Below, piece by piece: positions 22,863 through 35,273 of a stretch of 64,000 bases of DNA; the stretch's first letter is position 1; each line of letters starts with the position of its first letter. The DNA is from Rhexocercosporidium sp. MPI-PUGE-AT-0058 (lineage: Eukaryota; Ascomycota; Leotiomycetes; Helotiales). The DNA is taken from NCBI GenBank assembly GCA_020746875.1, contig JAGTJL010000013.1, positions 1,612,001 to 1,676,000 on the forward strand, given 5' to 3'. A model generated the notes under the pieces. That model did no database searches and was not told where the DNA came from. It saw nothing but the letters and a program-made list of their open reading frames with translations. Both the position numbers and the translations under genes were made by a program.

Positions 22863-25800
22863 TCAAACAGACAGCACCTCATTACCCTCCCCCGTCTTCC
22901 TCGTCGGCGCAAACCCCCAAAAACATCTCGCACCCTCAACATTACCAGCCGCCATCCTCTCCATCTTCAACTCCACCAACTTAGCTGCCTCCCTCTCTCG
23001 CCTCAAGCCCTCTCTTTCTTTCCGCGAATAAATCTTCCTCACCAGCTCCTTCTTACTTTCATACAACCCATCCGGTGTATGTTTACCTATACACCAGCAC
23101 CAGATGCGGCGGACGTATCTATACTCGATAATCGTGGCAAAGGTAATATATGTTACAAAGCCGATTATACTGCGAATCCAGGGGGCGAAAGCGAGGGAGA
23201 TGACGACGACGATTACGCCTACTGAGATTAGGACTTTATTTTCGTGTTAGTATAATATGCAAATGCGAGAAGTGTAAAGAGATAAGACGCATAAATAAGC
23301 TTAAATTAAAACTTTAACGACATACTATTTCCTTCAGTCGGAGTTTCGAATTCGGAAGCGTTTATGCCGAAAACGGAAGTCATAAATAAGAGCGGTAGGA
23401 AGACAATAGTAACAATTGTGAAGAACATAATAGAGCGGCCTTGGATTACGCTTTCGTCGGCGCGTTTAAAGGCAAGTTTTGCTTCGATTATAAAGGCTTA
23501 TTATTATTTAAAGCTAAGGAGGTCTCGCAGCTGAGGGGTTGTTAGCTAGTGTGGATAAACTTGTCCATTTGTAGAAGAGCAACGAACCTAATTAAAAACA
23601 CTAATAAAACTTTTTTCTAAATCTTGTAATTCCTCTTTCCAAAGTGTAATATTATTATACACCCGTTTCGCAAACTCTATAATACTTTCTGAGATCGAGC
23701 TGACATTAGCCGCCGCTTCCTCGCTACTCGGTGTTTCATTTGTAATATGTCCCGCAGTTCTATTTTAAATAGGCGACTAGTTGTGCTACGCGGCCAAGGG
23801 ATCTATAGCACAATATAGGGGAATATTCGGACCCAAAAGATTCTTAATCTCAAGCATAATATTCACCAATTTCTTAGATGCGTTTTTCTCGTCCTATTAA
23901 TATATGTTCTCAAGATATCGCGAGAAGTCTTCGAGAACATGCGATTATTACGTGTAAATACAAGACATCATCCGCAGTTCCTCGATGATATCGTGAACTT
24001 CTTTCAACAGCTCGCCTTCGAGGGCTAATATTAAGGTACGAGCGGGCTATGACTTCGAAGTCGGCGAGTTAGCAATCGATAGCATTCAGTTTATCGAGAT
24101 GCCGCCAAAATGTCCCGTATATTATAGTTTTTATTCCAGACTACTAAACTATAAGCTTTTAGATCTCGTTCGATCAAAAGAAACTTACGACATGACTAAG
24201 CGCGTTAGAGAAAATATCTAGAACTTCAGGTCGCTCACCGGCCGACTTAATTAAGTCGAAAAACACTATTAAACATTAATTCATAATCAGCAGCGCTAAA
24301 TTATAAACGGATTAAACTTGGCCAATTCGGAGCTAGTTAAAACAAGCGAGAATTATTTTATAAAAACCAAAGTTATCTAGCTTATTCTTGCCCCACCGTC
24401 GAGGGAAACTAGTAATTATTATATTTAATTTATTAAAACCATTAAGTCGGGGAAAAGAGGCCAAACCCACTATTATTAAGAATATACATCCACAATTAAT
24501 CTATCATAACAGCTCGTGTAGTTCTAAGAATATCCTTCCCCTCCTTTGTCTCTAAGTAAACAACCTAATCCTAATCTCTTCTATTAGTATTCGGAAGTTT
24601 CTAATAATATAACTAATTCAAAGTCCTCCGAGTGTAAAGCGGCAGGTCTTAAAAAAGGTAGTCCCTTAACATCCTAACATCTGGCTTAACGTCTATAGCA
24701 TCGTATAGTTTCGTAATATTTAAAAGATATCGTCTTAATAGACTCGGCGTCAACGGTTTCGCAGGCTTCCTTTTCTCCTTCTAGTCCTCTTTCCCTTTGC
24801 TTTTAGCCTGATCCGGGTTATAAAACGTCATTGCTTTAGTATATTAGATTTTAATTTAATCGGACATCTTAATAAATTCTCTTTTTATGTCTTCGGTGAC
24901 GTGGACCTAGGTTTCGAGATGCTTTTAAGTAATTTTTTGTGTTTCTTCGGCTATTTTCTTTCGTTTCTTGTGGGTTTCCCAATACAAGTACGGCATCTGC
25001 TTTTTGGTTAGGGGGTTTCATTTCTCATTCTAAATACCTAGTTACTCATAAAAACAATAAAATTATTTCTGAGCTACCATTTGCGCAAGTTTTGTTTAAG
25101 GAAGTTAACTATCTCGGTATTAGTGTTAAAAGAGAATATGTAGGTACCAGACGTAATCCGAGAGTAGTGTGCCCGCATATGTCTTACGTGAACCGAGTTA
25201 AAAGTCTCGTCATACTATAACGAAGTCCAAAACTCGCGGTAAAGTAAATTTAAAGACTTCTCCTAATAGTTGTCGGATTTACGATAATTGTATTCTCGAG
25301 TCTTACTCGTGTCTTCGCCATAGTAGCGCGCTATTACTTCCTAAGATAGTTGTCAGCGTAAGAAAAGTTAAAGAGGAAAGGCCCGACGTACCTCAATCCA
25401 ATATATATTATTGGCCGGAATATGAAAATATCGAATCGCGTTGGGTTCCGTCAAAGGATTATTCTCCTTAAATAAGCAATCGTTCAACGAAGCCTTTTTC
25501 ATCTCGTAGCTCATAAAAGATAATGTGTAAGCTGGATCGGATCTTCTGAGCGTGATCTGGCTGACCGTAAGCCCATATGAATCCTCTGGGCAGTTCCTCG
25601 ATTTTTTTTTCTAGCTCAGTTCTCTTCTTTTTCTTCTTATAGTAAATGTTCTCTTTATCTTTTGGCCGTTTCCCCTCGCATAGACTCCTAAGGAAACGTT
25701 TTACCTTTTCCCGCATCCTTTGCGACGCCTTCCGTTCCGCCTCTTCTTTATCTTCTTACTCTTCTCTCTCCTCTTTTAGACTCTTAGGCTTTAGAGGAAT

Positions 25801-26140
25801 ACCATCTTGTGACCACCTTTAAATCTTGTCTAGGATCCGTCGTTCTTACTCCACACGTCTTAAGCAATCGACGATTTCTAGGTCCATTTTCAGGACTCGA
25901 TCATCGAGGTCCTTTAGGTTTTTTACGCAATTATTTTACGCGTGCAGCTTCCAGTTAGCTCGGTACCAGTTGAAGTGTCTCATAACATTGTCATTTTCTA
26001 AGGCAAAAGTAAAACTCGATCTTAAGGTCTTAATTCTCTCCAACTCCTTCCTGATTCGCTGCACCTCGATGTCCATTTTCCTCCTCTACTCTTCTTTTTT
26101 TGTTATATCCCGGACTTTCTCTAAGTCCGCCAAATAATTA
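22863..26140 (-). pseudogene. CorA-like Mg2+ transporter domain gene, RIP-degraded
   Basis: Read on the minus strand with stops ignored, the block carries fungal CorA-like landmarks in order. Near 25,450-25,350 is NAIRYFHIPANNIYWIE. Near 25,300 is ARYYGEDTSKTREYNYRKSD. Near 24,000 is EGELLKEVHDIIEELRMM. Near 23,470-23,340 is AFKRADESVIQGRSIMFFTI, followed by VTIVFLPLLFMTSVFGIN, the first C-terminal membrane helix ending in the GMN-like loop. Then comes a second helix (VGVIVVVISLAFAPW, about 23,205). The last exon (22863-23066, ending EGARCFWGFAPTRKTGEGNE) is intact and GC-normal. Between about 23,280 and 26,100 the DNA is AT-rich with many TAA/TAG stops. Typical homologues are plasma-membrane or uncharacterised CorA relatives with long N-terminal regions. 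Non-functional here. The exact 5' end is uncertain. Confidence 0.72.
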
Positions 26141-27966
26141 TCTTACTCATCAAAACGTATCCGTAAGAACAACGAAGTCCTCTCCCACGGGTTCAACTAC
26201 TGACTCGTCGAATTTCATGACTCTTAGAAGCATTATATTCGTACACGCACTCAACAATAAACATTCGAGTGTAACAAATCTGGGAGACAGCCTTATTTAA
26301 TAGCCGTGGCGTCCCACCCTCCGCTAAGTCGGGACGGGCCATGGCCCTTATCACCGCCAAATAATGGGGATCGCAGCTCAAATTTCTCGAAATAGATGAG
26401 GGGACGAATTAAGCGAAGCATTCTCTGAATAAATTCGATTTCGTATCGAAAATCTAAACCGTTATCGACGGATCTGTAATAAGAGGCCTGTATTACTATT
26501 TAAAGTAATTATTAAACTACTACTATCCCTAAGTATCGCTTGCGCTTGGAGGATATATATTATAAAGTTAATATTTAGCATGTGCGAGATCGAAGGGGTA
26601 CTATTGGGTGAAGATTAAGAAGGACGAGCATTATGTGTCGTCGCTGGGACCAAATGGCTTGGGACAATGGACTGTTATTAATGAAACTTTAGGCACGACG
26701 ATCAACTATAACTAGAAGAATTGGAGGACTTAATACAGTAATAAATTTAGCGATTATTATTATTTTGTTCCAGTCCCAAACCTTGGAGCAGAATAGATGC
26801 TGCATTCGAAGTCGCGTTCAAGCCAACGTTAACCCGGCTGCTCAAGTCTCATCCATGTGATAGTTTTTAAATTGACCGCTCGCTTCAATGCTCTTGAACC
26901 TTTTGCTTATACTTCGAATTATCTTGCATCTATCCCTCTTCTACCATTTCATTTTTCTCATAGTATTTCGCGATTACATGGTTATCAGTTTGAAGGCGGA
27001 TTAATGTCGTAGATAACTTCAACGCAATTAAAGAGCGGTAATTAAGGGTAACCGCCAATCGGGGTATAGACTTTCGTGATATCGCGGTGTGTGTACTATC
27101 TCGTATAAGCGAATGAAAGCGGTGCAAAGAAACCACGCGTCTTTGGACGGACAATAGAGTCGAGGCAGCAGCCGAAAAGCTTTGAGCTCACGATAGAAGA
27201 CTAGCAGGATCTGGGCATAGATATTTACGTCCTTTAGGGGTTTGCGCGTCAACATCAGCAACGCAATAACCGACGGACTTGGCCGAAATCCCATTGATGT
27301 CCATATAATGTATTGATTCGAGACAACGCGGAATGGAGGGCCTGAGAACATCAGCAGAGGGTGCTGATTTGTGTTGGTGTCAATTATTAAGCGAGCTACC
27401 CAGCGGTTTTCTCAACACATCTTCGGTTGTGTCAAGCTGGTAGCTTCTGCCCGCTAATTGAACTTTACCCTAGTAGCAGCGATAAGCAGGCACATGTGAG
27501 AGACACCCAAGGCGGACTAGGCCGATGCCGACGTGACTAGTGACCAACAGCAACAAAAGGTAGAAATACTGAGGCATCTGGCCTTTTCCTTCAAAGTTGA
27601 GTACGGAGCTCCTATCTAAGAAGGAGCCTTCATATGGTGTGTATAAGTTGGAGGATTTCTGAATTCATGAACTAATATTTTTTCGGGACCGGCTAGTGAG
27701 ATGTCGTCCTCGCAGCCAACAAACAGCAGCGAATTCGAATTCTATGTGGAGATCGGGACCACTAGAAGTTGAAGAGGAAGAGAGGCAAGGAATTAGTCAA
27801 AACTATGTAAGAGATAACATAAATAATAAAAATCGCGCCCTCATAACTCCGAATTCTAGTCCTTAACCTCTACCATCTCATACTGCCTAGAAATCACTTT
27901 CATACCTCTCGACTTTTCTCGAACAAAAGCTCATTTTCCTCAGAGCTGTCGTTGCATCTGCCTGAG
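26141..27966. other. partly AT-rich, no supported gene
   Basis: Continues the RIP-like composition to about 26,800, then returns to normal GC. Minus-strand open frames at 26930-27154 and 27028-27351 have no recognisable motif. They may be remnants of an unrecognised gene. No transposon ends were found by eye. Confidence 0.45.
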
Positions 27967-28272
27967 ATGTCAGTCGGTTTGAGAGTTTATGAGATAATAT
28001 GCTGTTCCGATGCACAAATTTGTTTCAGTGAATGGGCCAAGATGATGCAAGGGCTAACCAAGGGCAATACGTTTTTTGATCGGTCCAGTCTCTTGCCACG
28101 CGTCTTCATGTATTTGACCCAGGGCAACCCTTTCAGCTACTTTGCCAGTCCATACGATAAGCATTACATTGAGCATGCACCAATCCCGAATCTCGAAAAC
28201 ATCTTTATCGAAGTGACCACTACAGCAGAAATCGAGGTGCCATTCCCGTGTTGTTTTGGTCCGCCGGACTAG
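27967..28272 (+). CDS. possible small or remnant gene, unknown
   Basis: Open frame of 101 codons from ATG 27967 (MSVGLRVYEIICCSDAQICF), ending at 28272 and overlapping the last 4 bases of the convergent HET2 gene. The composition looks protein-like (aromatic and Cys residues, VFMYLTQGNPFSYFAS), but I recognise no family and see no splice sites extending it. It could be the 3' exon of a decayed gene. Confidence 0.25.
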   Translation: MSVGLRVYEIICCSDAQICFSEWAKMMQGLTKGNTFFDRSSLLPRVFMYLTQGNPFSYFASPYDKHYIEHAPIPNLENIFIEVTTTAEIEVPFPCCFGPPD

Positions 28273-30205
28273 ATAGTGGCTCCTTGACAGCAGAACCAGT
28301 TCACGTTTTCTGTCATCGTGCTCATTGTAGCATATCTATAACCCCAGAAGGCACCGCAATTCTGACGTTTCTGGTCGAATATTCGTTGGACCACCCTATC
28401 AGGTACATTGCTCACAAAATGCAAACTGTAGGCGCACCCATCAAGATAGAATGCTTGAAAATTGGTCGTGGCGGTCTCAAAATAGAGAATGGTCTTTGGA
28501 TTGGAACGCAGTTGCTCAAAGGATTGTGATCTGGAGGTGGCCATGAATGGGGAGGCTTCCATAGTGCTCCGTTGCCCCCTTCTAGGAGTTTGGGAAGAAT
28601 ACCAAAAATATTCTAATTCAGAACGGATTGGTAAGGCTGTATTCAAAGGTTCGACTAGCCAAGGATATATTGGACCACTTTGATATTGACTGGGGGTAAC
28701 CCAACCAGCCCAAGACCAGCTTGAAAAATGTGGATTCCGCTTTTGTGGTATGTCGGGGGCGGGAACCCAGAGTAGGCATAGGTCTATATGGCTTTTAAGG
28801 AGGCCTTGAATAGTCCCTTCTCTCACGATGTGTTCTATAACTGAAAGAACTCCTGAAATTGCGTTAAGGGAGTCTGATGCATAGCTAAGATGGCGTTGAG
28901 TGTATTCAGATGTGATAAGAGAATAACAATAAAAGGCCGATTCCCAATTAGAGAATCGATCAAGCCTGGGAATATAAAGTCGATTGAATTTCTTGGTCCT
29001 GTCCTTCTTAAGCATTCTTAGAGACGGTTGGACATCATTGCATTGAGTATATGGGCAGTGAAACCATACCTCATGATTCGTAAAGAAGAGACATCGTCTG
29101 GAAAGTGTACGCTCTTGATAAGTCCAAGCTCTTGTTTCGTATTCAGAGTTATCAAGGCAGCACTGAAAGCTGGGTGGGCCTGCTCTCACTCGAAACCTCC
29201 TTGCTGTGGCGACAACATTGGATGGTAATCTTGTCATTGGGCGCACTCCGGGCAGTGAGGACTGAGCATCAACTACACTAAGTGCGACAATAATCACTAC
29301 AGCCTGGCTGTAGATGATATCCATGTCCTTGATCTGTTGATGTTTTTGCGACGGGTTATCTTGCTCGATACAAAGCGCGTCGACCCATAAGTAACGCTCG
29401 CTGGGCATCGACACCAGTTTCATGGCATCTCGAAAAACCGGGGGGATTGGGCACTCAGGCAAACATAACGCCCCAGGCTTCCCCATATCATAACGATTCG
29501 ACGACGTTGTCATGAACATCTCTTGCTTTCCCCAAACATAGCTCAACGCAAAGAATCGGCTTTTGGATGTTGCTTCGACCAACCGATTCTCTTCCACGTC
29601 TATGGGTAGAATATCGATGGAAAGTTGGTGTCTCGTGAAGTTGCCGATAGTAGGGTGGTTATGCTTAGTTTCGCATTCCATAATCCAGTCATTCAGTATC
29701 TGAGGGGATATGGATAAACACGGCGATGAATTCTCTTTACTCCCGTCATCCATAAGGGGCTGGATGTCGCTCTCAGCTGGCCGGGACTGGCTTTGAATCT
29801 TTGGTTCGAGGTATATGGAGCCATAATTTTCGCTAGCTTAATATCGCTATAGGACCCGATATCTGCAGCGTCTGAATGCTGTACCCAGACGTCGGTAAGT
29901 GGCTGTTCATAAACATAATTATACATTCTATAGTGCATTCTTATTGCAATTTTCGTATTTGAGGGCAATTACCTGGGCAAGATCTGGCCTACGATATAAC
30001 AAAACGGACAATGATGTCGACCCCGTATCTCATTTATTGTTCCGTACTTTCGTTTTATTGAGACCCCATTTGGGTGGTTGTTGGGAAATTCCTCATAATG
30101 TCGAAAAGGTTGCACCTGCTGGCATCTTTCACAGCCATATTCGTCGTCCTCTTTGCCGGTCATATTATTAGTTTGCTGCTGTATCATATTTCTCAAATCA
30201 TCCAT
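28269..30205 (-). CDS. HET-domain protein, HET2
   Basis: Proposed model: complement(join(28269..29832, 29973..30205)), 598 residues. ATG at 30205 (MDDLRNMIQQ). The in-frame codon at 30250 is TTG, so it was not used. Exon 1 ends ..QILPR with donor AG|GTAATT. Acceptor GCTAG|C restores phase as SENYGSIYLEP. The N-terminus has a Cys-rich pair CERC...HHCPFC, common in HET proteins of this type. The HET domain follows: RFFALSYVWGKQEMF, PPVFRDAMKLV, RYLWVDALCIEQDNPSQKHQ, MDIIYSQAVVIIVALS, then TRAWTYQERTLSRRCLFFTN. After it come PHFSSWSWAGW and a C-terminus without repeats. HET proteins trigger cell death on non-self fusion. The 140-nt intron is long for this window, so a skipped small exon is possible. 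A small membrane protein gene ends 55 nt upstream on the same strand. Confidence 0.83.
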
Positions 30206-30260
30206 GGTTCTTTGGTCTTGCGATTCAACGGCCGTCGAGGAAATTGGCAACGTCGTCCTC

Positions 30261-30867
30261 CTAAGATTCTCCTCTTCTCACTCGTCCGATAAATCGCGTC
30301 GCTAAAGCAAGTGGCTTTCGTGGGACGAAAAGAGCGACAAGTGCCAATAGAGTGCAGGGCACTGGAGCGAAGCGGATGATGTCGATTCGTTCGAAGTTGT
30401 TGTATTGTAATCCAGTTACATACACGGCGTAGAAGAATGTAATGAGGAAGATTTGTCTTGATTACAATCTTAGCATGGTTCATAAACCAAGAATGAAAGG
30501 ATATATACCGGTAGATTGCGTTCTTCAATGTGTAGAGTTTGGCAAGGAGGATAACACTAATAATGTCTAGGCGATGTACGAACTTCCCTGTTAGCTCTTA
30601 CTCTCAACTCAATTTAAGGCATAAAACATACAGCACAAAAGATGTGTACCAAGCATTGTGTTTTTCTTGCACAACACCTAGTATCAACTCCACGAAAGCC
30701 AGAAAAAGGTCCAGGCCCAAGCCAACGATTGCCCAAAGACGATCGAGATACGGCGGATCTTCAAATATGGGCCGAAGGCCTTCAGTTGGAGCTTGAGTTA
30801 AGTTGTCACCTAGGGAGGAGTGGTTTTGAGTCGAGGTTAATTGTCCAGATTCTTCATCCGTAGGCAT
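30261..30867 (-). CDS. small multi-helix membrane protein adjacent to HET2
   Basis: Proposed model: complement(join(30261..30456, 30509..30556, 30632..30867)), 159 residues. Introns of 75 and 52 nt have proper GT-AG ends and phase. The N-terminal about 40 residues are polar (MPTDEESGQLTSTQNHSS). Then follow a hydrophobic helix (WAIVGLGLDLFLAFVELILG), a second one built across the exon joins (SFVLVILLAKL, then RQIFLITFFYAVYVTGL), and a third (VPCTLLALVALFVP). The C-terminus is basic (RFIGRVRRGES). No family is recognised. The hydrophobic frame is recovered only by splicing, which supports a real gene. The stop lies 55 nt before the HET2 ATG on the same strand, unusually close for two separate fungal transcripts. 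A fused transcript or a misplaced 5' end of HET2 is possible. Confidence 0.6.
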
Positions 30868-31144
30868 GAAAGAGATGGGGATTTCGGTGGAGAGATTGAG
30901 GCTGTGGGACGAAGAACCCGAAGACTACCAAGGTGTAAAAAATCGCAAGGCTAACAGCGTCTAGGCTAGATGACCATAGAGATATATCGAGGAGTCACGT
31001 CAATTCAAGGGAATGCAAGGAGTGAGAGATGAGATGAGGTGAATTTGCACAGGTGTTAGAATGAGGCTGAGCATTCCGTGTCCGGCCTGCGTGCTCGGAT
31101 CCGACCGATGGAATTAATCCGGTGCTAAACCAATTTCTCTGGAA

Positions 31145-31653
31145 AGAATACAAAACGAACCGATACGACGAAAAGGCAAAATCGATAAAAAATCTATGTT
31201 TTGGTTATATTTTATTACCATTTCCAGTCAAAATAAAGAACCTCTTTCCTAAGAGCATCGACCTGAAGAATTCGTTTTCATCGGAGTATCGGACGTGTTC
31301 TAGTGCTGAATGTAAATTTGAGTTGACAAGAAACTCTTCGGTTGCATTTCCCACAACAAAAGTCTTTGTATTTATACCCCAGATATAAAAAAACGCTTCG
31401 TATGCTAAATTGGTATTTAATGCTCGAACTAGGCATTGCGCAAGTTGCAAACGACTCCCTCGTCCTCTTCACCTAGCTCTAAAACGGGCAGTCGAAGATG
31501 TTCTATGTAGGAAAGAGGACGGTACTTGAATCTTAAAAGTTGTGTAACGACGCCTTGCTGGTTGTAGACAGACATTGCACCCTGTAAGACGCATCGGAAA
31601 GGCGTTCCTGTGAGTTGGCCGAGGACACTGTTGTTGTTAAGATGTGAGTTCAT
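31145..31653 (-). pseudogene. HET-domain N-terminal fragment
   Basis: The minus strand encodes a HET start: YRPLSYIEHLRLPVLELGEE, then after a frame change LAYEAFFYIWGINTKTFVVG, then EFLVNSNLHSALEHVRYSD. This matches the YEALSYVWG and NLxxALxxLR signatures. The frame shifts between VCNLRNA and RALNTNLAYE, and the gene ends before the WVDAxCINQ motif. It is therefore a truncated, inactive relic. GC content is only slightly lowered. A strongly RIP-mutated copy of about 31145-31385 lies at 40141-40360. Confidence 0.72.
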
Positions 31654-31799
31654 ATACTATTATCCCACGGGCTGCCGTAACCACAAAAAAGTGGGGTAAA
31701 ATCCTGATCGTCCGCAGGGGGTGTTGCTCATAGCAATACTTCATAACAAAGATATGAAATTACATCGTTATCATTGTAATTTATATATAATTCACACTT

Positions 31800-33640
31800 A
31801 ATTAAAGCTATTAAAATGCCGGCTAGTATACAAAAAGATCCAATCCACGATAGGACCCTCCGGCTCAAATCCAAGCCGATTTCTAAGGGTAAAAGGCTAT
31901 TTAAGCCTTTTATTTATATCGATTTCCTATTTATAAATTCTATTACTAAATAACGTAAATAAGAAAGATCTTATAAGCATCTTTTAACTCTTTTTTACAA
32001 ACTAAATACTTTTACAAATCGTTGATTTTATAAATACAAATATTAAGGAACCAGAAAAGCCGGGCCCTTATAATAAAGCGAATGACTAACATCTTATTAC
32101 GTTATTAGAGATCAAAGTATATATCGGAATCTTGATTTATATATTAATCCACAAAGAAAATGAGATAAAGAACTATTAGAGCACTTAAGAGAACGATCCT
32201 TAACACGCATACGCACGATATATAAGTAAGAACCGGTTCTAGCTCTTAAATCGTCGGTTTTACTTATATAACCCTTCCAAATCTTATAAATTTGCATAAG
32301 ACCGGGTAAGCCCTCATACCTTTAGATTAATGATTTTCTAATTATTTTATAGGTCGAACTATTAAATACTTATATTTAAGAAGTATCCAGTAAGATCTAG
32401 ACTCCCGAGAGAAATATAACCGTAAATAAGTATATAAAGCGCTTTACTAGCCGATTTAAAGAAAACATAATTATATCTTTTAAGCCTATTCCTACTAGTT
32501 TTAAGATCTAAGTCGTTATATAATATGACTATTTCTTACGCTAAGTATTCCACGTAAAAAGCACTAGTCTAGTCGAAATCACAGTACTATAAGCACTTAG
32601 TAGGAAAAGGAATAGTATAAGAGCCAATAAGACGCAAGCTATTATTATTCACTTAATAGAATTACTTCCTTCGCAACGATATATTATTTATATAAACAAC
32701 TTATTCACATCTAATTGCCTCCTAGATTACCTTCGTAAACTACAAATTAATACTATTTTGACGGCAAGACAAGACTCCGGCATTATCCAAAGGATCTACG
32801 ACTTAAAAATAAAGAATAATTAAGAGGGCTATTCGAAACTCAAATATAATAACCTCCGTTTAGCTATCTCTCTCTCTAGAAAAGTATGTTACTTTCTTTA
32901 AAGTAATAATGCCTTAGCTCTGTTTATGTCAAATTATATAAATAGCTCGGAAGCCCTTATGAAGACTTTACGCCGAAGGCCTGGTGTATTGTCCACAAAT
33001 GCGGCAGTTCCTAAAGCATTTTTTGAAAAGGTAATTACTAAGAAAATCGATAAGCCTTTGTTTACGTAGCTTTACAATTAATATATAAATACTATCGATA
33101 TAAGAGACTAGCTGAAGTCCTATAATTCCGGAGAGCGTATAATTCGCAAGGGAGGATAGCAAATAATATGGAATTAGCAATTACATACGGTATTAATTAA
33201 TTCGTACTTGATCTCATTTTATATAGACGCAAAGGCATATTATCCTATTTCTAAAGAGGATAAATAAACGAGTTAAGTAGCTTTTAGGAAGCAGATTATA
33301 CGGGTATTTTACACGCCGCAAACGATATTAAAAGGACCCGAAAACGTATTGTTTTTATAGAGATATACGGCAATTTATAATAGCTCTGCATCTCCATTCG
33401 CACGTCAAGATATTATAGAGAAGGGAGTATAAGAATTATATAGAAGAGAGGCATGAAGATCCTCTACGAAAAAGAGTTATACTAGCGCTAATTGCAGTTA
33501 ATTAACAGCGAACCTCGCTAAGAAGGTCGACTTAATATAGCTATAAAGAGTATAACGTTTTTTTATATTATAAAAGTAGCTGCTTTGCTCGATATCATAG
33601 TAGAAAATAGAATTGACCATCCTCACACAAAATCCTGGCT
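31800..33640 (+). mobile_element. PiggyBac-like transposon, RIP-degraded
   Basis: Plus-strand translation with stops ignored gives the C-terminal half of a fungal PiggyBac (DDE_Tnp_1_7) transposase. Motifs: IYINNLFTSNCLLDYLRKLQ, TARQDSGIIQ, NNALALFMSNYINSSEA, RRRPGVLSTNAAVPKAFFEK, then IDIRD*LKSYNSGERIIRKG and VLINSYLISFYIDAKAYYPI. NLFTS corresponds to the DNxFTS catalytic box with its Asp changed to Asn, as expected from RIP. Many codons are TAA/TAG. Ends and TTAA duplications were not located, so the coordinates are approximate. No activity expected. Confidence 0.72.
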
Positions 33641-33649
33641 CTTTAATTA

Positions 33650-34507
33650 GCTGCTATCCCTGTTTCGCCTGATTCTCACTAGCGTGGCAGTCCGTGGGAT
33701 ACATTCTGAGCAAGAATATATGAGAAGCGCGTTGTCGCGTGCTATACCACATATGAGAAAAATCCGCATGAGTTTTTTTTTTTTTTTTGGTAACTATTAA
33801 AACGGACAACACAGGCTAAATTACGCACATCGCGCAGCTATGGTGCTCAAGGATTCCGCAAATGGCTTGATATAGGAGCTAGGGCGCTTATTTCCCCGCG
33901 GGTTTCAAATTTCATGTAGCAGCCTTTGTGAAGCCGGGACCGCGATTTTCGCCTCCTCTTAGTACCAAAAAGTTGAGACTTGAGTTCGCGTTGTGATATC
34001 CCGAGTTATACATGTATATGTTTCTAATCTGCTTTGCTAATAAACATTCTTTTCTGCTTTTCTACCTAGTTTCTATCGCGGTAATATAGCAAAGTAAGAC
34101 TGGTTGTTGTCACATACGACCATAGACTGAGGAGAATTGGGCAATCTCTTCTGTCTACCATACGAAATATTCTCACAATTTTCTAGGCTCTGAGAACCCA
34201 GCCTAGCCACGCTCGTGATCCTTGCCGGTATCCCAGACTCTAGATCTCGATTTGGTTAGCGACGGTTGGAAGCAAATCTTGTCAGCCGCTACAAGTAGCG
34301 CAACCCAGAACCCAGTTCTTCGGCTATCCATGACCTCAGCATCCAGAGTGTCGAAGTATGGTACGCTAACACTGGCTTGCCCATACTACATCACATAAAC
34401 TACTTTCAGACAAATTCTCTATCTCTTCTCACCCACAAAGATCAATTATCTTCTACCTTATATACGTCCCACAACTGAAGTTCAAGACATTGATATTGAA
34501 AATAACT
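33650..34507. other. intergenic, poly-T tract
   Basis: No gene seen. A T run lies at about 33773-33788. GC content is higher than in the flanking element, so this is probably a non-RIP spacer. Confidence 0.45.
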
Positions 34508-34726
34508 ATGAAGAATTTCGTTAAGGCGTGTTCTAAAGCGTGCTCTAGGACTGCGAGGAAATTCGGAGAAGTTATTCTTGGCTGGCTAGAGCGTCATATC
34601 CCAGATATTGAGTCAGAGGCAGAATCTAGGTCTGAGGACAGCAACGGGGCATATAAATATATTGCACCAGGGACACCATTTTATGCATGGCAAGCAACAC
34701 AATTGGCATCAGTAGGACACATTTAA
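34508..34726 (+). CDS. possible small protein, unknown
   Basis: 72-codon frame from ATG 34508 (MKNFVKACSKACSRTARKFG), ending ATQLASVGHI. Basic N-terminus with a KAC/SRTAR repeat, acidic middle (DIESEAESRSEDS). GC-normal while surrounded by AT-rich elements. No family recognised and no signal peptide. Could be spurious. Confidence 0.3.
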   Translation: MKNFVKACSKACSRTARKFGEVILGWLERHIPDIESEAESRSEDSNGAYKYIAPGTPFYAWQATQLASVGHI

Positions 34727-34903
34727 AGGAAGTTCGTGGGCTAGAAAGGTATAAGGTCATACACCTTACTTTCAGATAATACTGACAGACTATAGGTCAA
34801 GAAGGAATCATTCTCCTTCATGGTTTCTCTGGAGTCAGAAACGCTCCACAGGTCAAAAATTGGATTAGGTTGAAAGTAGTTGCCCCGTGGATATCGAAAC
34901 AGC

Positions 34904-35273
34904 ATGAGAGGAAGGAGAGTCCTTTCAATACCTAGTTCTGGCAAGTATATTCGCTTCCTTGTCCTTCTGTACCCTTTCCTTCTTTTATCAACATCAGCAC
35001 ATCCAGCCAATATGAATAACATCATCATCAATATCAACAACATTGTTATCAACAATGGGCCGGCGATCAACCAGTTGTAAGTATATCATCCCCTATTCCG
35101 GTGTAGTGCTTTCGACGATGCAAGGCTGGTACTGACTTGCACTTAGCCAGCCACAATACCCCAGCCGCCGTCAGAGTGAACCATCCAGCACCCATCCCCG
35201 ACCTTCCTCGCACCTCCGGGCAGACCTCAATCGCCCCCTCCTCACCTTCTCAGAGCGGTACGTGGACCTTTGA
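34904..35273 (+). CDS. putative small secreted or membrane-anchored protein
   Basis: Proposed model: join(34904..35076, 35147..35273), 99 residues. The 70-nt intron is GTAAGT...CTTAG. The N-terminus has a basic start and a strong hydrophobic core (YIRFLVLLYPFLLLSTSAHP) that could be a signal peptide or anchor. It is followed by an unusual Asn/Ile-rich stretch (MNNIIININNIVINNGPAIN). The exon-2 tail is Pro/Ser/Arg-rich. No Cys pairs are present. Exon 2 lies inside the left arm of an imperfect inverted repeat (35201-35419), which weakens the model. No function can be assigned. Confidence 0.35.

Noticed and set aside
30074..30292. Plus-strand hydrophobic frame (MVVGKFLIMSKRLHLLASF)
   Set aside because: Antisense to HET2 exon 1 and the small membrane gene.
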